NCBI GenBank assembly: GCA_049589355.1
Contig: JBAWAP010000111.1
Span: 1 to 20,543, forward strand
Direction of reading: 5' to 3'
DNA length: 20,543 nucleotides
DNA from: JBAWAP01 sp049589355
Lineage (GTDB): Bacteria; Chloroflexota; Anaerolineae; VGOG01
Part shown: piece after piece, positions 1 through 4,994 of the stretch
Position numbering within the stretch: position 1 is the stretch's first letter
Layout: each line of letters begins with the position of its first letter
Position numbers and translations under genes: made by a program
The notes under the pieces: model-generated
The model's input: the letters and a program-made list of their open reading frames with translations, nothing else
Database searches by the model: none
What the model was told of the DNA's origin: nothing

Positions 1-769
1 CTCTTTGCGAGTGCTGAAAGGTGTAGGGATCTCGCCTATCAACTGCCTCCGCGAGGGCCTCAATAGTGTATCTCGTCTGATCTCGCAGTTGCTGGTAACT
101 TCTAAGGGAATAGTATACCGCACCCAAGGGTAGGAAAAGCAACAGCAAGCCCAGGCCATAGGGTGTCTGAGAATATGCCATAGCTATCAAACTGCCCAAG
201 GGAGCCAGAGTAAGGAGCTGAAGTATGACGCCCTTGTAATTCGCTGACCAGACCCGCCAGGCACTCTGGTAACTTACGAGGGCGATTACTATGGAGACAG
301 CCACAGTATTGACTGTAAGACAAATGACCATTGCCAGAAGTAAGACTGAGATGTTCCTCGCGGAACCCAGAAAGAATACATTGCCATCGTACAGCGACTG
401 GTAGACCAGCCCGGCCAGGCCAAAGAACAAGACCCCGTTTGCGGAATTAAAAAGCGCCTTGTACCACGGTTTTTTGAGGTAAAGGTCAGCCAGAAAGTAT
501 GCAATCGCTGCTGCCCAGCAGGCCAGGCCGCATCCGAACAGCAAGAGAATGCCGAAACCAACCGCCATAGAGACGCTGTTTTCGGCATCATAAGGAAGGC
601 GAACTCGATATATGTCGACAACACCAAGTATTAAAGTTAGAATTATCGAGGTCACCAATGAATGTGGCTCATCGAAGGAGATCGAAGGCGTCACCAGCAG
701 GAGCAGAGCGGCGCCGCCTAGAACGACGCACCAGACGAATAGGCGTGCAGAGAGCGGCAATGATCGCAT
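1..769 (-). CDS. Membrane protein with C-terminal HD-GYP domain, cut by the left edge
   Basis: The frame is open from ATG 769 to the window edge (256 codons), so this is a partial gene. An in-frame TGA lies two codons upstream of the ATG, which fixes the start. The visible part has about seven hydrophobic segments (near residues 9-26, 38-52, 68-92, 104-124, 134-164, 174-195 and 200-220). It then reads LAEAVDRRDPYTFQHSQR, which matches the first helix of HD-GYP domains (usually ALA.AVE.RDPYT.GHS.RV). HD-GYP proteins of this kind hydrolyse c-di-GMP. The catalytic HD and GYP residues lie outside the window, so activity cannot be judged. The gene follows a c-di-GMP riboswitch locus on the same strand but has its own promoter and lies beyond a terminator. 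The membrane part is probably a sensor. The HD-GYP call rests on about 20 residues. Confidence 0.8.
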   Translation of the reverse strand, partial: MRSLPLSARLFVWCVVLGGAALLLLVTPSISFDEPHSLVTSIILTLILGVVDIYRVRLPYDAENSVSMAVGFGILLLFGCGLACWAAAIAYFLADLYLKKPWYKALFNSANGVLFFGLAGLVYQSLYDGNVFFLGSARNISVLLLAMVICLTVNTVAVSIVIALVSYQSAWRVWSANYKGVILQLLTLAPLGSLIAMAYSQTPYGLGLLLLFLPLGAVYYSLRSYQQLRDQTRYTIEALAEAVDRRDPYTFQHSQR

Positions 770-881
770 AGGTCATATCCCATTGAGGTCGCAGATTTGC
801 AAGTTGGTGAGGAGCACGAAGTCGGAGGCTTCGCGCCGCGACGACGGAATCGTCGCACTCCAAAAGGCATCGGTATAAAAG

Positions 882-910
882 ATTGTATCACACAAAGTGT
901 TTTATCGCAA
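882..910 (-). promoter_or_regulatory. Sigma70-like promoter for the HD-GYP membrane protein
   Basis: On the minus strand TTGCGA (905-910) is followed by a 17-bp spacer and TACAAT (882-887). The predicted start near 875 gives a leader of about 105 nt. It lies downstream of the terminator at 912-975, so the HD-GYP gene can be expressed separately from the peptide unit. Confidence 0.55.
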
Positions 911-911
911 G

Positions 912-975
912 CAAACAAAAACCACAGGGAATGGAGAAAAAGTCAAAGCCTTTGTATCCCCGCTCCCTGTGGTTT
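912..975 (-). terminator. Intrinsic terminator after the small-peptide unit
   Basis: A perfect 12-bp inverted repeat (arms 919-930 and 964-975, core ACCACAGGGA) is followed on the minus strand by TTTTTGTTTG. The 33-nt loop contains smaller pairings such as CAAAGGCTTTG. It ends the transcript carrying the two 31-residue peptides. Confidence 0.65.
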
Positions 976-1001
976 ATATGGCAGATGTGTTCATTGATGA
1001 A

Positions 1002-1097
1002 TTAGGCCCACTTCGAAGCGGCCCCGCTGGCGAGCACCAGGCTGACAATGGTGAGCAAAGCGTAGACAACCCTCAAGTAAAGGCTGTGCCACTTCAT
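1002..1097 (-). CDS. 31-residue membrane or secreted peptide, copy 1
   Basis: The ORF begins at ATG 1097 with the ribosome binding site GGGAGGTG at 1105-1112, seven bases away, and ends with TAA at 1002-1004. The product starts MKWHSLYLR, has a hydrophobic stretch at about residues 10-24 (VVYALLTIVSLVLAS) and ends SGAASKWA. This is either a single membrane span or a signal-peptide-like segment with a possible Ala-type cleavage site near the C-terminus. It is 28/31 identical to the peptide at 1274-1369. The two differ at residues 4, 5 and 18 only, while seven other codons differ silently, which points to selection on the protein. I do not recognise the family. Membrane regulator, toxin-like peptide or exported signal peptide are all possible. 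Confidence 0.75.
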   Translation of the reverse strand: MKWHSLYLRVVYALLTIVSLVLASGAASKWA

Positions 1098-1207
1098 AGC
1101 TTAGCACCTCCCTTCGCGATTCAGTCTTTGCCACTCTAGCTTCGGAGGGCAGGCCAAAACCGCGCACTCCAACGTAAAGTGGCCAGGGCTTGGGTCCTTG
1201 GATTCAT

Positions 1208-1222
1208 CTAACCCCATTTCAT
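1208..1222 (-). CDS. Four-codon ORF (M-K-W-G-stop) ahead of peptide copy 1
   Basis: ATGAAATGGGGTTAG reads M-K-W-G-stop. AAAGGAGA (1231-1238) lies eight bases upstream, an ideal ribosome binding site. The same arrangement precedes the other peptide, at 1416-1430, and the encoded start matches the MKW start of the 31-residue peptides. It may be a leader ORF that tunes translation or stability downstream, or the relic of a lost peptide copy. An alternative reading starts at the overlapping ATGGGG one frame over and runs 38 codons into the ribosome binding site of the peptide. Confidence 0.45.
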   Translation of the reverse strand: MKWG

Positions 1223-1273
1223 CAGAGATCTCTCCTTTACAGACCTTCTTACTGATCCTTACGACTTAATAGT

Positions 1274-1369
1274 TTAGGCCCACTTCGAAGCGGCCCCGCT
1301 GGCAAGCACCAGGCTGGCAATGGTAAGTAAAGCATAGACAACCCTAAGATACAGTTTTCCCCACTTCAC
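1274..1369 (-). CDS. 31-residue membrane or secreted peptide, copy 2
   Basis: The start is GTG 1369 with GGGAGGTG at 1376-1383, six bases upstream; the stop TAA is at 1274-1276. The product begins MKWGKLYLR, has a hydrophobic middle (VVYALLTIASLVLAS) and ends SGAASKWA, like copy 1. The last eight codons are identical in the two copies while the first half carries silent changes, so an old duplication is under protein-level constraint. It is the first full gene downstream of the tandem c-di-GMP riboswitches. No known family is recognised, and the function is unknown. Confidence 0.75.
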   Translation of the reverse strand: MKWGKLYLRVVYALLTIASLVLASGAASKWA

Positions 1370-1415
1370 AGGTGACACCTCCCTTCAGTATAATTTTTAC
1401 GCTTTTGTTCATTTG

Positions 1416-1430
1416 CTAACCCCACTTCAT
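1416..1430 (-). CDS. Four-codon ORF (M-K-W-G-stop) ahead of peptide copy 2
   Basis: ATGAAGTGGGGTTAG encodes M-K-W-G-stop, with AGGAGG at 1438-1443 exactly seven bases upstream. It is the first translatable start after riboswitch A. It differs from its partner at 1208-1222 by one silent base (AAG versus AAA). The 46-nt gap to the peptide start contains that peptide's own binding site. A role as a short upstream ORF is inferred; it could also be a decayed peptide copy. Confidence 0.45.
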   Translation of the reverse strand: MKWG

Positions 1431-1478
1431 TGAGAAGCCTCCTTTCACCTCCGAACGTTCATTATCTTGGCTCTAACA

Positions 1479-1538
1479 TAAAAAGCCGCCGAGCCCAGAA
1501 GCAATAAATTCCTTTCCCTCCTTCGGCAGCTCGGCGGC
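1479..1538 (-). terminator. Expression-platform terminator of riboswitch A
   Basis: The 10-bp arms GCCGCCGAGC (1529-1538) and GCTCGGCGGC (1485-1494) are followed by TTTTTA on the minus strand. An inner CCGAAG/CTTC(T)GG pairing extends the stem. The 5' arm is also the 3' part of the aptamer, so ligand binding should compete with terminator formation and favour read-through (an ON switch). The direction is inferred. Confidence 0.75.
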
Positions 1539-1618
1539 CATAGCTCAAAAAGCTGAACTTTAGACCCGTAGCTTTGCGCTCCCCTTCTTTCGAAGGGGTT
1601 ACCTTTATCGGTGAGTCT
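1521..1618 (-). ncRNA. Cyclic-di-GMP-I (GEMM-I) riboswitch aptamer A
   Basis: Read on the minus strand, the segment shows the GEMM-I landmarks in order: AAAGGTAACC, a 7-bp stem closed by a GAAA tetraloop (CCCCTTC-GAAA-GAAGGGG), CGCAAAGC, CGGGTCTAAA, and a distal GCCGCCGAGCTGCCGA strand. These align with the Vibrio Vc2 aptamer elements GGGCAAACC, GAAA, ACGCAAAGC, CCGGCCTAAA and GCGGGGTTACCGA. It is a near copy of aptamer B about 210 bp upstream. The gated transcript carries only the four-codon ORFs and the 31-residue peptides. Confidence 0.82.
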
Positions 1619-1644
1619 GCTGGCTATTCATGATGTTTGATAAT

Positions 1645-1650
1645 ATTATA
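1645..1650 (-). promoter_or_regulatory. Possible internal -10 element ahead of riboswitch A
   Basis: GGTATAATATTAT on the minus strand contains a perfect TATAAT and is the counterpart of GGTATAGTGTTAT ahead of riboswitch B. No good -35 is visible (TGACGA at 19 bp is the nearest). The duplicated unit may therefore be promoter plus riboswitch plus terminator, not the riboswitch alone. Confidence 0.35.
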
Positions 1651-1689
1651 CCTTTTTGCCTCCAAACGATCGTCACATTGGCTTCAACA

Positions 1690-1748
1690 TAAAAAGCCGC
1701 CGAGCCCAGAAGCAATAAGTACCTTTCCTCCTTCGGCAGCTCGGCGGC
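1690..1748 (-). terminator. Expression-platform terminator of riboswitch B
   Basis: The arms GCCGCCGAGC (1739-1748) and GCTCGGCGGC (1696-1705), followed by TTTTTA, are identical to terminator A. The 5' arm again overlaps the aptamer. RNA polymerase that passes this gate still meets riboswitch A. Confidence 0.75.
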
Positions 1749-1828
1749 CATAGCTCAGGAAACTGAACCTTAGACCCGTAGCTTTGCGCCCCCCTTCTTT
1801 CGAAGGGTTTACCATTATCGGTGAGTTT
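1731..1828 (-). ncRNA. Cyclic-di-GMP-I (GEMM-I) riboswitch aptamer B
   Basis: This is the upstream member of the tandem pair. On the minus strand it reads ATGGTAAACC, CCCTTC-GAAA-GAAGGG, GGCGCAAAGC, CGGGTCTAA and the distal GCCGCCGAGCTGCCGA. TGGTAAACC keeps the G that pairs with one guanine of c-di-GMP in Vc2, which argues for c-di-GMP over cGAMP; this ligand call is an alignment by eye. Differences from copy A fall mainly in stem positions. Confidence 0.82.
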
Positions 1829-1870
1829 GCGGATTATTGATAAAGCCTGGATGATATTATTGCTAATAAC

Positions 1871-1876
1871 ACTATA
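1871..1876 (-). promoter_or_regulatory. -10 element of the riboswitch-peptide transcript
   Basis: TATAGT at 1871-1876 (minus strand) lies about 43 bp ahead of aptamer B. The -35 position (1894-1899) reads ACCTGG, a poor match, and is covered by the 11-bp direct repeats, as expected for an activator-dependent promoter. Confidence 0.4.
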
Positions 1877-1884
1877 CCATACCA

Positions 1885-1928
1885 AGGTTAATACCAGGTA
1901 ACAAACAGGTTAACATCTGGTTACAAAT
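1885..1928. promoter_or_regulatory. Four 11-bp direct repeats, probable activator-binding array
   Basis: Four exactly contiguous 11-bp units read AGGTTAATACC, AGGTAACAAAC, AGGTTAACATC and TGGTTACAAAT. The one-turn spacing puts all four GGTTAA cores on the same DNA face. Arrays of TTAACA-like boxes with 11-bp period are typical of OmpR/PhoB/PhoP-class response regulators. The array sits over the -35 position of the riboswitch promoter. Confidence 0.55.
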
Positions 1929-1930
1929 AC

Positions 1931-1945
1931 GGTGAAGTGTTCACC
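1931..1945. repeat. Short perfect palindrome next to the 11-bp repeats
   Basis: GGTGAA-GTG-TTCACC is a perfect 6-bp inverted repeat with a 3-bp spacer. It may be a second operator, or part of the decayed transposase end beside it. Confidence 0.3.
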
Positions 1946-2216
1946 TGGCGCTCAAAGAAGTACCCAAGCACCTCTCCGACGGGATACTGACGCAGCCAGA
2001 TCAGCGTCAACAGCAATTAGTCTCGGTAATCCAGGCTGAAGGGGTGGCCCGCCCCAGGCGCGCGAACCCGGTCTGGACGAGCCAGCCGCTCCCGCTCAGT
2101 GGTCGCGTGAGGGGGGCCACCTCTGTCATCAAGTGGTTGAACTCGGGGACCGTCAGGCCAGTCATGCTCCGAAAGACTCTGGGATGTTGTCTCAGGTACT
2201 TGTAACACATGAACAT
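1946..2216 (-). pseudogene. IS5-type transposase relic, N-terminal part only
   Basis: The frame from ATG 2216 reads MFMCYKYLRQHPRVFRSMTG followed by LTVPEFNHLM, the usual N-terminus of IS5-group transposases with a helix-turn-helix domain before the DDE domain. Near a G6/C6 run at about 2111-2116 the frame shifts and continues as RLARPDRVRAPGAGHPFSLDYRD. An in-frame TAA stands where a Gln codon is expected, followed by LLLTLIWLRQYPVGEVLGYFF. The catalytic DDE domain is missing. The element is dead: a frameshift, a stop and a 3' truncation. No terminal inverted repeats were found. Confidence 0.8.
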
Positions 2217-2555
2217 TGTTTTTCACCTCGGTGGATGATTAGGAATCCCTGCAACAGCCAAGCACAGGTAGCCTTATCATACCACCGTTAACCCTGGAGG
2301 CCAAATACACCCTTAGCCGCTCGCCAGTGTCCTCAGTGCAACTGGAGAGAGCTAAACCGCCCTGGATCGCCTGAGCCCAAATTCCCTAAATTAAGGATAC
2401 ACTATCGGCAACTTTCTGAGATAGATGTGATCTAGAAAGCTGCTTCACAAACAAGGTCGTACTTTGCGGCTAAGCTTCGAGCTCGTTTTCCCAAGGTCAT
2501 AGAGTAGGGCCTTCTATCGGCGGCCTGCAAATGTACACTCCCACTCACAAGCACA
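2217..2555. other. Intergenic region without recognisable genes
   Basis: Between the transposase relic and the methylthiotransferase stop codon I see no convincing ORF, tRNA, strong terminator or promoter. Confidence 0.5.
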
Positions 2556-3530
2556 CTAGCTCACTTTCCCGTACATTCCTCCTTTGACCAAACCCACCAG
2601 TCTCGTTGAGGTGATAGTATTGGCCAAATCTAGTTCACTTCTCGTCATTACTCGAATGTAGTTGTCCGTCAGGCCTGACCAGGCTTGTTTGTCGTCCTTG
2701 CACGGCGTCTCCCAAAGCACTTCCATCCTTCGGCCCAAGAACCTACGCCAGAAGTGTTGGCTGCTCTCCCGCGCCAACTCCAGCATGGCCTCACTACGCT
2801 TTTTCTTCTCCGCATAAGGCACTTGATGGGGCATCTCGGCAGCCGCAGTTCCTGTCCGGGCCGAGTACTTGAAGACGTGGGCACGAGCGAACTCCATCTC
2901 TTCCACAAAGCTCAAGCTCATGGCGAACTCCTCGGCCGTCTCGCCAGGGAAGCCAACGACAATGTCGGTGGTAACGGCCAGGTCGGGGATTGATCGGCGT
3001 GCAGCGGCTACTAAACTCGCGTACTGGGATGTCGTGTAGCGGCGTCCCATGCGTTGCAGGGTGGCGTCGCAACCGCTCTGCAGAGGCAGGTGCAAGTGAC
3101 GGCAGAGGCGTGGGTTTTCCCAGAGGCGCAAAAGAGGCTGTTCGAGGTCCCAGGGCTCGATGGATGAAAAGCGCAGGCGAGGCACCGTTGTCTTGGTTAG
3201 GATGTCCTCGACCAACTGGCCGAGTCCGGTGTCCAGGTCCCTCCCGTACCCCCCAATATGGACGCCAGTCAAGACCACTTCCTTGCAACCAGCAGCTACC
3301 AGGGCCTCGATTCCCGCCAGGATTTCCTGACGAGGCCGGCTTCGTTCCCTACCACGCGCCAGAGAGACAATACAGTAGGTACAGCGATTGTTGCAGCCGT
3401 CCTGGATCTTGACAAAGGCGCGGGTGTGGCCCAATCGGTACACTGGTAAATTGGTAGATTGGTAGACTGGGGACCAATCCACCAGTCTACCAGTTTCCCA
3501 ATCTACTAATTTCCCAACCAACTCCACCAA
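2556..3530 (-). CDS. mtaB: Methylthiotransferase (MiaB/MtaB family), radical SAM and TRAM part
   Basis: This is the C-terminal two thirds of a tRNA methylthiotransferase, most like MtaB, which adds a methylthio group to t6A37 of tRNA. The radical SAM motif C-N-N-R-C-T-Y-C binds the 4Fe-4S cluster and follows GHTRAFVKIQDG. The family continues with LTGVHIGGYGRDL, LPLQSGCDATLQRMGRRYT and TDIVVGFPGETAEEF, and ends in a TRAM-like RNA-binding segment (about the last 65 residues). The part is intact to TAG 2556. Its first 25 or so codons come from an octamer repeat inserted in the domain linker, and an in-frame TGA (3531-3533) separates it from the N-terminal domain. TTG 3530 or GTG 3527 could restart translation right after that stop, giving a two-piece enzyme; otherwise the gene is inactive. 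Confidence 0.8.
   Translation of the reverse strand: MVELVGKLVDWETGRLVDWSPVYQSTNLPVYRLGHTRAFVKIQDGCNNRCTYCIVSLARGRERSRPRQEILAGIEALVAAGCKEVVLTGVHIGGYGRDLDTGLGQLVEDILTKTTVPRLRFSSIEPWDLEQPLLRLWENPRLCRHLHLPLQSGCDATLQRMGRRYTTSQYASLVAAARRSIPDLAVTTDIVVGFPGETAEEFAMSLSFVEEMEFARAHVFKYSARTGTAAAEMPHQVPYAEKKKRSEAMLELARESSQHFWRRFLGRRMEVLWETPCKDDKQAWSGLTDNYIRVMTRSELDLANTITSTRLVGLVKGGMYGKVS
3437..3515. repeat. Octamer palindromic array inside the methylthiotransferase gene
   Basis: Contiguous 8-bp units run forward (GGTACACT, GGTAAATT, GGTAGATT, GGTAGACT), pass a GGGGACC centre, then run inverted (AATCCACC, AGTCTACC, AGTTTCCC, AATCTACT, AATTTCCC). The result is a long imperfect hairpin lying exactly in the linker between the MTTase and radical SAM domains. 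Three units make 24 bp, so gain or loss of three keeps the frame. Confidence 0.75.
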
Positions 3531-3839
3531 TCACTCTTTGTCCTCGTTGCCCACGATCAAATCCACTTCGCCGATGGCCCTTACCTCTTGCGGGGCCATC
3601 TCGGCATAGCAGCCGGTCACGATGAGGCGAGCCGTCGGATTGGTGCGCCGCAGGCGGCGGATCAACTGCCGGGACTTACGATCTGCCACATGGGTCACAT
3701 TGCAGGTGTTGACCACGCACAGGTCGGCCTCTTCACTCGCTTGAACCAGCCGGTGTCCAGCTTGGACGAAAGCGCAGCCCAAAGTCTCAATCTCGCTCTG
3801 ATTCAGCTTGCAACCCACGCTCTCCAGATACACCCTCAC
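3531..3839 (-). CDS. mtaB: Methylthiotransferase (MiaB/MtaB family), N-terminal MTTase domain
   Basis: The N-terminal domain carries the three cysteines that hold the second 4Fe-4S cluster: ESVGCKLNQSE, VVNTCNVTH and IVTGCYAEM, at about residues 8, 42 and 75. It ends LIVGNEDKE followed by TGA. I chose GTG 3839 (product M-R-V-Y-L-E-S-V-G-C-K), the usual family start, because the predicted promoter at 3881-3910 starts transcription only about 30-40 bases upstream; ATG 3875 or TTG 3962 would lie at or before the transcript start. The radical SAM half follows in the same frame after the stop. All cluster residues of both halves survive, so the break is recent, functionally tolerated, or a sequencing error. 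Confidence 0.75.
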   Translation of the reverse strand: MRVYLESVGCKLNQSEIETLGCAFVQAGHRLVQASEEADLCVVNTCNVTHVADRKSRQLIRRLRRTNPTARLIVTGCYAEMAPQEVRAIGEVDLIVGNEDKE

Positions 3840-3880
3840 TGGAAACCCCCAGTCCTCCCCTGCCCTTGAATCCATCTCTA

Positions 3881-3910
3881 AGTATACATCAAAAAGGAAA
3901 GGTGGGGCAA
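3881..3910 (-). promoter_or_regulatory. Promoter of the methylthiotransferase gene
   Basis: On the minus strand TTGCCC (3905-3910), an 18-bp spacer and TATACT (3881-3886). It is back to back with the carbamate kinase promoter. Confidence 0.55.
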
Positions 3911-3930
3911 ATTCGCCAACACCAGTGCCC

Positions 3931-3959
3931 TTGCATCCCAGGGCGATTTGGGGTACAAT
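3931..3959 (+). promoter_or_regulatory. Promoter of the carbamate kinase gene
   Basis: TTGCAT (3931-3936), a 17-bp spacer and TACAAT (3954-3959). The predicted transcript start near 3966 gives a leader of about 30 nt containing AGGAGG. Confidence 0.65.
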
Positions 3960-3994
3960 CAAAAGGTGAAAACTCTAAGGTCGAGGAGGATCTT

Positions 3995-4936
3995 ATGGCA
4001 AAGGTAGCTGTAATCGCCATCGGAGGCAACTCTCTAATCAAGGACAGGGATCATCAGACGGTGCCTGACCAGTTCGAGGCCACGCGGGAGACCTGTGTCC
4101 ATATCGCCGGAATGATCGAGCAGGGGTGGGATGTTGTCATCACCCATGGCAATGGCCCGCAGGTGGGCTTCATCCTCCTGCGCTCGGAACTGGCCAGCAA
4201 CGTATTGCACACTGTCCCTCTGGACTCGTGCGGGGCCGATACCCAAGGGGCCATCGGTTACATGATTCAACAGGCCCTCTACAACGAGTTTAAGAAAAGG
4301 GGGATGAAAAAACAGGCGGCCACGGTGGTTACTCAGGTGGTGGTGGGCAAAGACGACCCGGCCTTCCAGAACCCCTCTAAGCCCATCGGCCCTTTCTATG
4401 GGGAGGAGGAGGCCAGGAGGCTGGGCGCTGAACGGGGCTGGGTGGTGAAGGATGACGCCGGCCGCGGCTGGAGAAGGGTGGTCCCTTCACCCATCCCCCT
4501 GGAGATCGTGGAAAGGGATGCTATCAAGGCCTTGGTGGATGCTGGCTTTGTGGTCATCGGCGTGGGCGGCGGAGGCATCCCTGTGGTCAGAGAGGAGGAT
4601 GACGGCCTGAGGGGCGTGGAGGCGGTTATAGACAAGGATTATGCATCCAGTCTCCTGGCCTCCAGCATCCAGGCTGATCTCTTCCTGATCTCCACCGCCG
4701 TGGACAAGGTGGCCTTGAACTATGGCCAGCCTGTGCAGAGGTGGTTGGACAAGATGACGTTGGCCGAGGCGAAGCAATACCTTGCCGAAGGCCACTTCGC
4801 GCCAGGTAGCATGGGACCCAAAATCAGGGCTAGCATCGAATTTCTGGAGCAGGGTGGCCGAGAGGCCCTCATCACCTCGCCGGAGAACATCGAACGCGCC
4901 CTGGCCGGCGAGACGGGGACGCGAATCGCACCGTAA
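3995..4936 (+). CDS. arcC: Carbamate kinase
   Basis: Cytosolic amino-acid-kinase-fold enzyme of 313 residues, normal for the family. It interconverts carbamoyl phosphate plus ADP with carbamate (ammonia and CO2) plus ATP. Landmarks in order: AVIAIGGNSLI near the start, VVITHGNGPQVG at about residues 46-57, HTVPLDSCGADTQGAIGYMI, GVGGGGIPVV near 190, EAVIDKDYASSLLA and the nucleotide-side HFAPGSMGPKI. The start is ATG 3995 with AGGAGG at 3984-3989; the frame is open further upstream, but that part precedes the promoter. No arginine deiminase or ornithine carbamoyltransferase gene is adjacent, so it may serve purine, agmatine or cyanate breakdown, or work with distant arcAB genes. It stands alone between a divergent gene and a convergent one. 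Confidence 0.95.
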   Translation: MAKVAVIAIGGNSLIKDRDHQTVPDQFEATRETCVHIAGMIEQGWDVVITHGNGPQVGFILLRSELASNVLHTVPLDSCGADTQGAIGYMIQQALYNEFKKRGMKKQAATVVTQVVVGKDDPAFQNPSKPIGPFYGEEEARRLGAERGWVVKDDAGRGWRRVVPSPIPLEIVERDAIKALVDAGFVVIGVGGGGIPVVREEDDGLRGVEAVIDKDYASSLLASSIQADLFLISTAVDKVALNYGQPVQRWLDKMTLAEAKQYLAEGHFAPGSMGPKIRASIEFLEQGGREALITSPENIERALAGETGTRIAP

Positions 4937-4945
4937 AACGTGAAG

Positions 4946-4994
4946 ACGTGATGCGTGATCCGTGTTGCGTGAGCTCACGTTTCACGCAACACGT
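4946..4994. repeat. Heptamer palindromic array between convergent genes
   Basis: Seven contiguous 7-bp units: ACGTGAT, GCGTGAT, CCGTGTT, GCGTGAG forward, then CTCACGT, TTCACGC, AACACGT inverted. They form a hairpin with 12-bp perfect arms (4961-4972 and 4982-4993). The last unit touches the stop codon of the DUF3160 gene. No T-run follows, so it may slow polymerase or protect RNA ends instead of acting as a classical terminator. Confidence 0.65.

Noticed and set aside
2007..2226. Two overlapping 69-codon minus-strand ORFs as intact genes
   Set aside because: Together they spell one transposase N-terminus in two frames with a stop inside, so they are parts of a pseudogene.
3866..3994. Longer start for carbamate kinase at 3866
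   Set aside because: It precedes the promoter at 3931-3959 and has no homology-like sequence; ATG 3995 has AGGAGG and the family N-terminus.
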